Assembly: GCA_022495995.1 (NCBI GenBank)
Contig: JAFEMH010001463.1
Coordinates: 62,001 to 126,000 of the forward strand
Length of the DNA stretch: 64,000 bases
Reading direction: 5' to 3'
DNA from: Adenophora triphylla var. japonica
Lineage: Eukaryota; Streptophyta; Magnoliopsida; Asterales; Campanulaceae
Part shown: positions 35,201 to 46,525 of the stretch, piece by piece
How the letters are laid out: every line of letters begins with the position of its first letter
How positions within the stretch are numbered: the stretch's first letter is position 1
The notes under the pieces: generated by a model
Seen by the model: only the letters and a program-made list of their open reading frames with translations
What the model was told of the DNA's origin: nothing
Databases searched by the model: none
Program-made: the position numbers and the translations under genes

Positions 35201-38200
35201 GAAGATACATTGCCCATCTTTAAATTGATATAGATCTAACTAATTCATTTATGAGATGCGCGTAGAGTGCATGTGGGAACCATATATCTCATATTAGCCC
35301 CCCTGTGCGAGAGACTTCATAGGAAAGTTTCACAGGACATAATATGAAGTTGAAAGTGCGGGTTTTATGATCGTAAGATTTAATATTAAGTATATGCTAC
35401 ATTTATGATTCAAATTACTTATGTAGTGAATCTAAACATGATGGGGATTCATGTAAAGTAGTAAGGCGGGATGAGAATTTCGTAAGAAAGTAATAATGTT
35501 GGACGATATGACAAGTATGGGCTCAAGTTGAGGGGTGGAATGTTGCGGGATGAAGCTTCGCTATAAGAAATAGTAGTAATGAATAGGAAAATTTCCTCAA
35601 GTTATATGATAAGTTCAAACAAGTGCCTGATAAGGTAGACCAATATGTTATTATTTGTGGGATATAACTCTGCATTTAATAACAGTACGGGATGTGATTT
35701 CGCGAGTAGTAGAATAGCTGTGGGAGGCAATTTGGTTGATTTGTTCGATATTATGGAGGGAATATAATTTCTCCCGCGAACTAATCAGAGAAATTCATTT
35801 GGAGATATTATACGAAGGATTGATTATTGCTACATAAAATTTGTTCAAAAAAGAAGTCTCGTGTATGTTAGAGTTGGCACGGATTATCGTCATGGCATAA
35901 ACTTTGCGGGAGATAAGATGGTCCCTTTTACAAGAGTTAGTCCCTTTACGGGAAATCAGAAAAGGATTGGGAATGATGCTCAGGCTAGGCTGCTGGAGAC
36001 CATGCCGCAAGTTCAGATTGTGGAAAGGAACTGGATATTCTGCTCAAGGTGAAGCATATGCCGCAAATTCAAATCGCGGGAAGGAACTAGACATGCTGCT
36101 CAAGTGACGAACATGTCCCAAGTTTGGATGATAGATTATTAGTTTTGTCCACAAATAATGCGTTGAATGCGGATCGAGAGCTGATCAAGGCATTCTTGCG
36201 AGAGTTGGGCATGCTGCCGCAAACTCAGGTGGTGAACTAATTTTATTCACAAATAATGCGTTAAGTGCGGATCGGGTTGATTAAGGCACTCTTACGTGGG
36301 TTGAGCATATTGCTTGAAGCCAACAAGCATACCAAAACTCAATGTGGTGGATTTATTTTGTTTATTAATAATGCGGTGAATGCGGATTAAGCTGATCACG
36401 ACACTCTAGGGGTTGTGCATGTTGCTGCGACCAATGAGCATACCGCAGATTCAAGTGGCAAACTTATGTTGTCTCCAAAAATGCAAAGATTGCGGATTTA
36501 TATGATCGCGGAAACGTGCGGGAGCTGGGCATGCTGCTGGAGCCTGCGAACATACCGCGGGTTCAAGTGGCGGAGTTATGTTACCTCTAAAAAATGCAAC
36601 GGTTGCGGATATGGACGATCGCGGCAACCATGCGGGAGCTGAACATGTTACTGAAGTCAGCGAACATACCGCGGGCTCAAACAATGGACTTATGTAGTTA
36701 GAGTGCAACGATTGCGGATATAGATGATCGCGGCAACCGTGCGGGAGCTGGGCATGTTACTGAAGTCAGCGAACATACCGCGAGCTCAAGTGATGGACTT
36801 ATGTTGTCCATAAAAGAGTGCAATGATTGCAGATATGGATGATCGCGGCAATCGTGCGGGAGCTGGGCATGTTACTGAAGTCAGCGAACATATCGCGAGC
36901 TTAAGCGATGGACTTATGTCGTCCATAATGAGTGCAATAATTGCGGATATGGATGATCGCGACAACTGTGTGGGAGCTTGGCATGTTACTGAAGTTAACG
37001 AACATACTGCGGGCTCAAGTAGTATTCTTCCCGCAGAAAATGATGAGGAAGAATTTATTCCCGCAAATAATCAACTAGCGGTAGTAGAATGAAAAGAATC
37101 ATGGCATGTTCGAATAGATTGTCGTACCGTGTTTTCAAGGAACAAGTAAGTATACTTAACACATAGCATTTAGTTTGTTAAATAACACATTTTATAAGGA
37201 AATAGGTCATATATCAACTTGACTAAGCTTGCATCGGCCACAATTTGACTGTGTGTGACAATCTTTCCTAGTTTTACTAATATACTAAGTAGTAGTGGGC
37301 CATTATTAAGCAACTAAATAAGCATGCTATCTTTGCGCTATCATTTGTGCTATTTTATTTGTTTTATCTTGCATTAGTAATATAGTAGAATGGTTTTCAA
37401 TTACATAAGTTAAAAGTATAATTGGAAAAATGTCATATAAGCAAAGAGTGTTATAGTACTTATTCCTATTGCCCCCCACACCATATTCACGATGCTCGCC
37501 TCGAGGATGGGAGTATTACTCATTAGTGATTTTTCTTTATTATTACTATATATATAATAGCAACCTGCGATTTGCTAATTTAATGATTTCTAAAATCAGG
37601 CAAATAAATCAAGGCACAATTGAAATTTTGGCACGGAGCATGTTTATGATATGATGTATACTCCCTCCGTCCCACAATAATCTGCAAAAAGACACCTTTT
37701 GGGCGCACCACAATAATCTGCAAAGTCCCAAAATGGAAATGGGACCCACTTGTTATACTCACAACAATTACCCACTAACTTCATTTTCTCTCTCCTACCC
37801 AACCATCTACACTCACAACACATCACCTTTTTCAACTCTTACCTTAATTCTTGTGCCAAGCAATTTTGTGCGCATTTCTCCGGGACGGAGGGAGTATATC
37901 TTAGCAACAAATGGTTTCATACCATATAAAAAATAATGCAAGAAGCAAGTTAATACATTATATATGAGCATATAAGTTGTATAGATAGGCATGACCATCC
38001 AATTTGAGATAAAAAAAATCACTTTTGATTTTATAAGCAAGTAAAATTTATATTATTTTATCATACAATAATTTTGGAAAGCATACTTTTATTTACTTTA
38101 TACTTGAGAGAGTTGAAAAGATTTTTGCTTCACTATTAATCATTTAGAGGCACAAGTATGCATGTAATGAACGAGTTGTATAGCCTTTTGTATTAGCAAA

Positions 38201-41200
38201 AGTGCTAATAAGGTATTTATGTAATATAGGAGTAGTTATTTGCAATTTGAGTATGTACTCCTAATAAATATATGTATTTCTAGTGTAACAGTAAGATAGT
38301 CTTAATCCGTTTATACTCGACATATTTCGACGTAATCCATTTTTGCAATGAATAAAATATATGGTATGTATAACATACTAGAGTGTATGTTTTTTATAAG
38401 CAGTTGAGCTTATACAGTAATGCACTTCTAACGTGGTGAAACATGGCAAAGGCACATAGTCATGGTTTTAAAGTCTAGGCATACGGTTGCGTTAAAGAAA
38501 TAACCGAATTAAATAACATATTTTTCTAACATTTTAAGCATGCAATAGATATCCCAAAACATGATTATGCAATGTAAATTGGCAAAGACAAAGGGTATAA
38601 GTGGAAAGAACACACCTGAAAATGGCGTTAAGAGACTAACGAATTCCCGTGAAATTTATGAAATCTGAAGAATTAACGGCTTCGTTACTTAATGGAGATA
38701 ACGGTCGTTAGCTCAATTGCCTGAAACTAACGAGGCTGATAAATTTTATTGAGAGGAGATATTTTCCTCCCATCTTTTGAACTGAGTGACTGGGAATAGC
38801 TCCTTTGACTTTTATTCCACTATGACATTATTGCTCCATCCAACATCCAAAACAATGACTTGTCCTTTTCCATCTTTTCCAAAAAAAAAAAAACAACTTT
38901 TTTTTGGGAACATAGCTGCCAGGTACGAAGAAAAGAAGAAAACATTCTAGTTTTGGTCTGGCAGTGGAACGGAAGCTCGTGGTGATCGGCCGGCGGAAGA
39001 CAAGGCGGTAAGGTTGCCGGAATTTAAAGTGGTTAGTGGTGGCGCGTTTCAGCTCCGTTGGAGACAATTTTTACGCTGTTGGCTTCGTCAGGCCCGAGGC
39101 ACATCCAATAGTGGTGTTCTGCTAGCCGGAGTGATGCCAGCCACCAGAAACCCTAGATGTGGCCGGAAGTGACGGTTGCCATCGGTTGCGGTGGCGTTTG
39201 GCAGAGATTTTTATATTATTGGTTTCGTCTTGTTAAAGGGAGTCCTGATCTGGTGCTTTTTTGTTGTTTCTCAACAATTCATCGTCTCGTTTAGGCTACT
39301 CTGGTGAGATGTGGCCGGAAAATTATCTTTTTTTTTTTTATGTTGCTGGTTTCCATCTCCAGCCCCTTCCTCCGTGGATGTAAACGATTTTTGTTTTATG
39401 GTGGTAGTATATCGCTGACATGCTGACCTTGGCAGCCAGAATTTAGGATACTGAACAAGAGTTTTCCTGGTAGGGAGGCGTTACACGAATCACTGAAAAA
39501 TAATGAAAAGTAGGAGCGAGAATATGAACTAGGTGGATTTTTGGGAGAGACAATTATTGCGGGACTTGTTGATATGTCTCTAGAGAGAGAAATATTGTAG
39601 AGGATGACTCATGTTAATTGGTGCAAATGAATATCAAAGTGAGCTATTTATAGGCAATGAGTAAGTACATGTGAATGCACATGGTCCATGGTGGTAGGCC
39701 ATCCCGCAATTCTCGCTTATAAACCCAAATAGGCTACGTGTAACCCAATTATTGGATCACGTGGCAAACTTCCTATTATATCCTCCATTCCACTGCTTGG
39801 ACTCGTGTTTCTTTGGTAGCACAATCACATAGATGAAGCTAGATCGCTATTTGCTCATGCTTTTCGGTTGCTACATTGGTTTTGTCAATCTCTCGTGTAC
39901 AAACATGCTACATTGACCATGTCTCCCTGCTATTCTCAAGGAAGCAATGTTGCTACTTACTCATGCTTGATTGGCATTGAGTGAATGTGGTTCTTTTGTA
40001 TCTTATGCAATTAAGAGTTCTTAGGCTTTGCATATATCATACAGCTTGATAAGACTTGAGCAATTTTTCTGTAAGCATTCTGCATGTGTCATTGAAATTC
40101 TGTCAATGCAATTTGCTTGATATGTTTATTATCCCATTTTTTATATTTTGTTAATTTGATTATTTTGTACAATCATGTAGGCTGGAACATGGGAGGAGAA
40201 GAACCTAAATAAATGGGCAAGTGATAGAATCAAGGTTTGTTTTGTGTTTATCTGCCAGAATTTTGTGCCCTTTTTTCCCTGACCAGTTTATTTCTGCCTT
40301 GACTAGTAGATTTGACGTATCGACTTTTCATTTCTTTCCCTGTTCAAATAATTTTTATGGAGGAAATGGTTGGCTTTCATCTCATCATCTACTTGTTTGT
40401 TGTAGCATAAACACTGCACTTGTTGATATTTTCGTATTGATGTCACTTTTTGTTAAAAGTGAGGACTGTTAGAAGGGTGTGTGAGGAGTTAACTCATTGG
40501 GGAGATTACGGGGAAGACACACCTGAACTGTAATTATTTAATTTTGAATAGCTCTACGTAAAAAGATATTGTGCTTTTAAGATTTCTGTACTTAGATAGG
40601 CACTGTTTAATAACGTACCCATTATTATTGTTCTTGTGTTGCCTACTTCTTTACTGATTTGTCTTGATTTGCAGGAGTTACTTGTCTCAGTGGGATCCTT
40701 GGACTTCTCTTCTGGTAAAGCAGAAATAGCAGAAGTATCAAGATGTGTAGGCGATGTAAGTGCTTCTTTACAGAGATTAGAGATGAGCTGGCACGATCTA
40801 GGAAGCCATTTTATTGATATGGCCAACTAATAAAAACCATGTCTTGTTAAGTACTCCCTCCGTCCCAAAATGAATGTCCAATTTTTTTGAATTTGTTCTT
40901 TGGGACGGAGGGAGTAAGAATTACCTGTTTGTTGCTGCATGCTATTTTCTTGATTATCTTCCATGATTAAGGAAGTTTGTTTGACATTAGTGGCTGTGTG
41001 CATATCTAATTGCAAAAAATGCACGAGTATCAGCGGTATTATGGGTTGATTGAGGAGAGAGGAGGAAGAGAATAATAAAGAACCTCTATCTTCATGTTCT
41101 TTAGTATTTGTTTTTGTTTCTGTTTATTCTGTTTAATGGTCATTCAATTGATTACAGGCATTTTTGGTGACTGTAAGAAATAAGAAACGTTTTGGCTACA

Positions 41201-42404
41201 CTTACGAACTAACATTGAAAGTGAACGGTATGTAGTTTATATCAGTTATCACCACATTTCCTCTTGTATTTCCTTCTTTTTCAGTTACTCCTCATCGCTG
41301 ATCATTATATACACTTAATTAAGGGGAATGGCTTATTGGAGAGGAGAAGAAAAAGGTGAAGGGCCAATTAGATGTACCCGAGTTCTCATTTGGTGAAGTG
41401 GATGATTTGGAGGTACCTTGTTATACTTTGGTTTTATATTTAAATAGCAAAAGATTCATACTCCCTCCGTCCCAAAATGTTTGTCCTATTTGACTTTTTT
41501 GTTGAATTTTGACTACAAATTTATGAGAAATTAATCGTGTTCATGAAATTCTAAAAGTTGTTGTTGATAATATTATTAATGGTGAATCAATAGGAATTTT
41601 TAGAATTTCATGAACATAATTGTATTGTCATATATTTGTGGTCAAAGTTCAACAAAAAAATCAAATGGGACAAAAATTTTGGGACGGAGGGAGTATATAA
41701 TTAAGAAGCTCCTAGTTTGTTATGCTTTGGGCTCTTATTGTGGATAAGTGTCAGAAAGACAGATTGTCACCTTGAAGTCTTTCTGAACTTGCAATCTTCA
41801 AGGTATTTATGTAGATTCACTTATAGAAGTGCTCAAGGGCCAACTACCTTTATTTGCTTGAAACAAAAAACATTTATTTGATGATGGAGGGAGTAGTATA
41901 TTTTGAACCTTGCAGTTTACCCATGTGGGAGCAGACCTATTAAGTAAAGGAGTAATTAATCAGGGTAGCATGTAAAAATCAGTCCAAGAAAAATGTATGA
42001 ATGACAGTCCATGAAAAAAAGGTGTACGAAGAAGCACTTCATACTCCTTCCGTCCCAAAATGAATGTCCGAAAATTTTTCAATTTTTGAAATTTTTTCGG
42101 ACATTTCATTTTGGGACAGAGGGAGTAACATTTTTCACAACATCCATTCACACTCACAGGAAGGAATCACTCATCTGATTTTCAGATTTTTCCAGTCACC
42201 ATTGCAGTACAAATTTCATTTCATAATAATTCAGTGAACTGACCCGTAAGTTATTTTGGTTTTTTGCAGATTATTGTGAAACTAAATGAAGAGAAGGATT
42301 TGCTGCAGCAAGACAAGTCAAGAATCAAACAGGATATGAAGCAGTTTTTGAAGCCTCTCCAAGAAAAGTTACTTCAATTTGAACAGGAACTCAAAGATAG
42401 GTAG
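32232..42404 (+). CDS. Aha1 N-terminal-domain protein (Hsp90 ATPase activator-like)
   Basis: Aha1 N-domain proteins bind the middle domain of Hsp90 and stimulate its ATPase in the cytosol. Exons by splice signals and phase are 32232-32429, 40181-40234, 40675-40755, 41158-41227, 41324-41412 and 42270-42404, giving 627 nt and 208 residues, with no internal stop. Residues about 1-60 are a Ser/Ala-rich, low-complexity leader. The Aha1 N-domain follows, with NLNKWASDRIKELL, a GEWLIGEEKKKVKGQLDVPE core and a C-terminal charged helix. Full Aha1 has about 350 residues with a second domain; this short form resembles the plant class annotated as chaperone binding/ATPase activator (Arabidopsis At5g58110 type, from memory). 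Intron 1 is 7.75 kb owing to transposon insertions. It looks functional. Confidence 0.88.
32430..33139 (+). other. Start of intron 1, no embedded element seen
   Basis: Intron sequence after the donor AAG/GTTTTT. It is T-rich and lacks open frames of note. Confidence 0.6.
33140..33420. mobile_element. Stowaway-like MITE in intron 1
   Basis: The ends CTCCCTCCGTCCCACTATACTTGACACC and AGTGTCAAGTATAGTGGGACGGAGGGAG are flanked by TA. Near the right end a second, inner copy of the terminus (GGTGTCAAGTATATTGGGACGG) is present, as if two ends were fused. An internal AATGAAGAGAGAGAATGAGTGG phrase is duplicated. Confidence 0.85.
34041..36129. other. Interior of the intron 1 element, no gene seen
   Basis: Sequence rich in CGCGGGA and GCGGGAT words with three related blocks of ACATTAGTCCCCCT-GCG-GGG followed by TTTCGCG-type words. 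Open frames are short and unrecognised. Confidence 0.45.
36130..37060. repeat. 115-bp tandem array in intron 1 element
   Basis: About eight degenerate units such as GATGATCGCGGCAACCGTGCGGGAGCTGGGCATGTTACTGAAGTCAGCGAACATACCGCGAGCTCAAGTGATGGACTTATG; the start GATCGCGGCA occurs at 36726 and 36841, with a GATCGCGACA variant at 36955. Right-hand copies are the most alike. Confidence 0.85.
37061..37660. other. Non-coding DNA within the intron 1 element
   Basis: AT-rich sequence after the tandem array. Nothing coding or structural was recognised. Confidence 0.5.
37661..37894. mobile_element. Stowaway-like MITE inside the intron 1 element
   Basis: The ends CTCCCTCCGTCCCACAATAATCTGCAAA and CTCCGGGACGGAGGGAG are flanked by TA on each side. 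It has no coding capacity. A second copy of the CCACAATAATCTGCAAA phrase lies at 37708. Confidence 0.82.
37895..39442. other. Non-coding DNA within the intron 1 element
   Basis: AT-rich to 38600, then a GC-richer stretch (38900-39440) with words such as GGTGGCGTTT and TGGCCGGAA. No family resemblance was seen on either strand. Confidence 0.45.
39796..40180 (+). other. End of intron 1
   Basis: T-rich intron sequence ending in the acceptor TTGTACAATCATGTAG before exon 2. Confidence 0.7.
40854..40914. mobile_element. Very short Stowaway-like MITE in intron 3
   Basis: A 61-bp unit with ends CTCCCTCCGTCCCAAA and TTTGGGACGGAGGGAG flanked by TA. Little remains between the two termini. Confidence 0.8.
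41461..41693. mobile_element. Stowaway-like MITE in intron 5
   Basis: The ends CTCCCTCCGTCCCAAAATGTTTGTC and CAAAAATTTTGGGACGGAGGGAG are flanked by TA. The two halves are largely inverted copies of one another (AATTTCATGAACA / TGTTCATGAAATT), so it can fold as one hairpin. Confidence 0.85.
42044..42125. mobile_element. Short Stowaway-like MITE in intron 5
   Basis: The ends CTCCTTCCGTCCCAAAATGAATGTCC and GGACATTTCATTTTGGGACAGAGGGAG are flanked by TA. It is a nearly perfect 82-bp hairpin. Confidence 0.82.
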
Positions 42405-43214
42405 AAAATACAGTTCATTTTTGTTTCTTCTACTACTGAGATTCGGGGGGATCCTAGATTGCATGGGTTACTTAATGGTTAGACAAATTCCAATCTTTAA
42501 ATGCTTGTAATGAATTGAAAGCCATCCGAAATATATGTACTTGTATGGTGGATTTGTTTTTCTCTTTTATTTGGGACAAATCTACAGATATGGCGCGACT
42601 TTTTAATAGTCATATGCTTGTCTTGATTCCATTTACTTATCGTTTCTGCTTGCGTAACAAATGAGTCTGGCTTGAACCTAACGCGTGTGTTTTTTATGAG
42701 TGTCTCGGTCGTCTTTTTCTTTTGGCTGGGCAGAATTGTATTTTTGGTTTCTATTTTCTAGGATTACATTTTTTTTTTATTTCACTCTGTATGAAATCAA
42801 GTATTATTGTTGTTCAAAATGTTTCCTTTGATCTCAATCACTTCATCACTATGTTTTATTGTACTGGAGTTGCTTGCACTGCAAACCATGTATGTGGAAA
42901 GATTCATCCGAGGTTAGCACAAGTCCGATTACATAGTAGTCGGGTTATTCAAACATCAATTCTGATCTCAATCGCTATGATTGCTCCAAAGGTTTTCACT
43001 TCAAATCAACCTTGATCATCGAGATAAAGATCAAGGCAACTCGAGATAAAGATCAAGGCAACTCGAATATTTTCGCTTCATATCAACCTTGATCATCGAG
43101 ATCAAGATCAACGTTGAATTGGATAGAGGTTTTAATTCTCATGATGTAACAAAATTTCTCGTACAAAACCAAAATTATTTAAGTGACAATGTACAAGCCC
43201 TTTTCATGTGAATT
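42405..43214. other. 3' flank of the Aha1-like gene, no further gene seen
   Basis: This must contain the 3' untranslated region and polyadenylation site, which I cannot place exactly. Near 43014-43115 the phrase CGAGATAAAGATCAAGGCAACT is repeated in tandem with diverged copies. Sequence from about 43177 leads into the CACTA repeats without a clear CACTA terminus. Confidence 0.5.
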
Positions 43215-44095
43215 TTTCATTCCGTCGCTATATCTATAGCGAAGGAATAATTTTGGCGTCAACTTTACCACGGAATTGAATTTCGTCGCTGACTTCCGTC
43301 GCTAAAAACGAATATTCCTCGAATATTCGTTTCATTACCACCACTAGATTGGCGCCTGATTTACCGACGGAATATTCCGTCGCTAGTTCTTTCTCAGCGA
43401 CGGAATTATTCCGTCGGTGAAAAGTTAATATTTTTTTATTTTTTTAAATAAATCAGCGACGGAATATTTCCGTCGATGATAAATTAATTTTGTTTTTTAT
43501 TTTTTTATTTATCAACGACGGAAATATTCCGTCGGTGATTATAACATTTAATTTTTAATTATTTTTATTTATTTTAATTAATCAGCGACGAAATTCTTCA
43601 GTCGGTAGAAATTAAATATTTTTTAATTTTTTTTAATAAACCAGCGACGGAATATTTCCGTCGGTGATAAATTAATTTTTTTTATTTTTTTTATTTATCA
43701 GCGACGGAAATATTCCGTCGGTGATTATAACATTTAATTTTTAATTATTTTTAATTAATCAGCGACAGAATCATTCCGTCGGTAGAAATTAAATATATTT
43801 TTTTTTAAAATAAACCAGCGACACAATATTTCCGTCGGTGATAAATTAATTTTTTTTATTTTTTTTAATTTATCAGCGACGGATTTATTCCGTCGGTGAT
43901 TATAGCATTTCATTTTTAATTATTTTTAATTAAATAGCGACGGAATTATTCCGTCGATGATTATAGCATTTATTTTTTAATTATTCTTAATTAAACAACG
44001 ACAGAATTATTCCGTCGGTGATAAATTATTTTTGTTTTTTATTTTTTTTATTTATCAGCGACGAAATTATTCCGTCAGTGATTTAACATTTAATT
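43215..44095. repeat. Left subterminal array of the CACTA element
   Basis: About 16 units of CAGCGACGGAATATTCCGTCGGTGATAA spaced by 35-45 bp of almost pure A/T. Each unit is a palindrome of a GACGGAA half-site. In known CACTA elements such arrays bind the element-encoded TNPA-like protein at both ends. Confidence 0.88.
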
Positions 44096-44415
44096 TTTAA
44101 TTATTTTTAGACTCTGTTTGATTGTTGTTTGATTATAATATTTGTTGTTTAATTGTTGCTTGTTTTCTATCTTCTAAATAGACTCTATTCTAACAGTTCA
44201 TTAGTGTTATAATACAAAGTGGGTTAATTTTGAAGTTTAGATAACAAATAGATCGATTTTTCAAAATGAAAAAAAATAAAGTGGAAATAAGTGAATATTT
44301 TGAGGGGGTTAAACTTATTTTGAGCGTGTTTCAAATTTCAGTCCTTTGTATTTGTCGTGTCAATAAAACTCATCAGTCAACAACATTAATGTACTGTACT
44401 TCATAAACACAGTCC

Positions 44416-44812
44416 ATGGAAAATCTCAAAACAAGAACGACCACTTTCAACCCAATGCACCCCCTTCCTTCCTTCTTCAAGATTTTGCTTGATGATTCGA
44501 ATTCCAGTCTAGTAAATTCTTCCACTGTTTCTACCAATTAGGTTTCCATTATTGAAGTTAATTTTACTAATTTGGTGATTTTGCGGCATTCATTCACCGC
44601 TGCGTTTGTGAAAAAGCTGGTTCTTGTATGGCGAATTCCACAGAAAACCCCGTTGTGGCCGAATTTGGGGGAAAATGGAAGGTGGAGATTGAAAAAATTG
44701 GAGGAAAGTTCTATTTTGTAAATGGGTGGCTTCAGTTTGTAGAAGATACAAAAACTGAAGTTGGGGATTTTCTTGTTTTCTGGTTAATTGGTAAATCTAC
44801 TTTCAAACTGTG
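44416..44812 (+). pseudogene. B3-domain (REM-type) gene fragment inside the CACTA element
   Basis: B3 domains bind DNA in plant transcription factors. A first frame from ATG 44416 (MENLKTRTTT... PSFFKILLDD) stops at 44539-44541; FFKILL is the usual first strand of REM-type B3 domains. After a shift, TAAFVKKLVL and then GGKWKVEIEKIGGKFYFVNG with GWLQFVEDTKTEVGDFLVF continue the domain to its last strands (44580-44810). The frame then runs into the GGT repeat. Frames are broken at least twice and no other exons are seen, so it is a captured, non-functional fragment. The assignment to B3 rests on the WKVEI-GW-FV-GDFLVF pattern. Confidence 0.7.
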
Positions 44813-45930
44813 GTGGTGGTGGTAGTAGTGGTGGTGGTAGTAGTAATAGTTGTGGTGGTAATAGTAATAGTTGTGGTGATAGTGGTTGTGATAGTAGTGG
44901 TGGAGTGGTGGTGGTGGTAGTGGTGGGAGTAGTGATTGTAGTGGTGATAGTGGTGGTGGTGCGTGCTGGTGGTGGTAGTAGTGGTGGTAGTAGTAATAGT
45001 TGTGGTGGTATAGTAATGGTGGTAGTGGTTGTACGTGATAGTAGTGGTGGAGTGGTGGTGGTGGTAGTGGTAGTGGTGGTAGTAGTGATTATAGTGGTGG
45101 TGGTGGTGGTAGTAGTGGTGGTAGTAGTGGTGGTAGTAGTAATAGTTGTGGTGGTATAGTAATGGTGGTAGTGGTTGTGATAGTAGTGGTGGAGTGGTGG
45201 TGGTGGTAGTGGTGGTTGTAGTGATTGTAGTGGTGATAGTGGTGGTGGTAGTAGTGGTGGTAGTAGTAATAGTTGTGGTGGTATAGTAATGGTGATAGTG
45301 GTTGTGATAGTAGTGGTGGAGTGGTGGTGGCGGTAGTGGTGGTAGTAGTGATTGTAGTGGTGATAGTGGTGGTGCGTGGTAGTGGTGGTAGTAGTGGTAG
45401 TAGTTGTGGTGGTATAGAATGGTGGTAGTGGTTGTACGTGATAGTAGTGGTGGAGTCGTGGTGGTGGTAGTGGTGGTAGTAGTGATTGTAGTGGTGGTGG
45501 TGGTGCGTCGTGGTGGTGGTAGTAGTACTAATTGTGGTGGTATAGTAATGGTGGTAGTGGTTGTACGTGATAGTAGTGGTGGAGTAGTGGTGGTGGTAGT
45601 GGTGGTAGTAGTGATTGTAGTGGTGATAGTGGTGGTGGTGGTGCGTGGTGGTGGTGGTAGTAGTGGTGGTAGTAGTAATAGTTGTGGTGGTATAGTAATG
45701 GTGGTAGTGGTTGTGATAGTAGTGGTGGAGTAGTGGTAGTGGTAGTGATGGTTGTAGTGATTGTAGTGGTGATAGTGGTGGTGGTGGTGCGTGGTAGTGG
45801 TGGTAGTAGTGGTGGTAGTAGTAATAGAGCTGGTGGTATAGTAATTGTGGTAGTGGTTGTGGTTGTGATAGTAGTGGTGGAGTGGTGGTGGTGATAGTGG
45901 TGGTAGTAGTGATTGTAGTGGTGGTAGTAG
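44806..45930. repeat. GGT/AGT/GAT minisatellite, about 1.1 kb
   Basis: Imperfect trinucleotide repeats with a higher-order unit of roughly 125-190 bp (GTGGTATAGTAATGGTGGTAGTGGTTGT...GATAGTAGTGGTGGAGTGGTGG recurs at least six times). It starts exactly where the B3 frame ends in TGGTGGTGG. The Val- or Gly-rich open frames are artefacts of the repeat. The strand is strongly G-rich and pyrimidine-poor. Confidence 0.92.
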
Positions 45931-46149
45931 CGGCGGAATAATTATATCGGTGTTTATTAGATTTTTTTAAATTTGTTTAGCTCTATTTTTATTTTATTTT
46001 AATTTATGATTTATTTATTGTTCAAAAATAATATTTATTAAATTATATTTATTTTTTTGAGAATAATTTAAAATAATTTTATTTAAAATAATTTTCATGT
46101 TTTATATAAATAAAAATAATGATATTTATTAAATTAAAATTAATCAACA
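45931..46149. other. AT-rich spacer in the CACTA element
   Basis: Almost only A and T; it continues the spacer style of the subterminal array after the inserted B3/GGT segment. Confidence 0.55.
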
Positions 46150-46525
46150 TCAGCGACGGAATAATTCCGTCGCTAAATGTTAATTCTAGCGGCGGAATTA
46201 TAATTCCGTCGGTAGATTATTTTTTAGCGGCGGAATTATTCTTTCGCTGGTGTTAAATATAAATACACATTTTCCCTCTCTGAAATCGTTTACGCCCTAA
46301 TTTCTCTCTCTCTCTCTTCCCAACAATCTCATCTCTCTCTCTCTTCCCTCGCTCTCACACCGCCGCCGTCCACCCTCTTCACACCGCCTTTAAGCTTCGC
46401 CGTCCATCCTCTCCACCATCTCCGTCTCGAGTTTTGCCGTCGCCCTCACTTAACGGCTGGAAAAATCACACCGCCGTCCCTCAACTCCACCGCTATCGCA
46501 CCGCACCGCCGTGTTACTTCAAGGT
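46150..46525 (+). promoter_or_regulatory. CACTA promoter and leader
   Basis: Three GACGGAA/GGCGGAA palindromes (46150-46245) precede a TATAAATA box at 46258-46265. A CT-rich leader with CTCTCTCTCT runs (46300-46350) and CCGCCG-rich words follows, ending at a good donor site, TCAAG/GTATGTAA (46521/46522). This layout is typical of plant CACTA elements. The leader intron would end at an acceptor near 50482. Confidence 0.65.

Larger units (their letters stand above)
33689..39795 (-). mobile_element. Unclassified LTR-like element in intron 1
   Basis: Two direct repeats of about 350 bp (33689-34040 and 39443-39795) begin TTAGGATAYTGAAC on the + strand and are roughly 85-90 % alike by eye. On the - strand each contains CCTATAAATA, like an LTR promoter. 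Next to the right copy, the - strand reads TGGCTGCCAAGGTCAGC, which could be a primer site. The interior has repeated ACATTAGTCCCCCTGCGYGGG phrases (34305, 35077, 35293), a 115-bp tandem array and a MITE, but no gag or pol. It may be a large non-coding retrotransposon derivative. TG/CA ends and a TSD were not found, so the borders are approximate. Confidence 0.45.

Noticed and set aside
42722..43015. 97-codon frame after the Aha1-like gene
   Set aside because: No homology is recognisable and composition is like the surrounding non-coding DNA.
43215..44095. Regularly spaced palindromic repeats resembling a CRISPR array
   Set aside because: The context is a plant CACTA element, spacers are A/T-only and similar to each other, and no cas genes exist.
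44788..45894. Val/Gly/Ser-rich open frames
   Set aside because: They are translations of GGT/AGT/GAT repeats.
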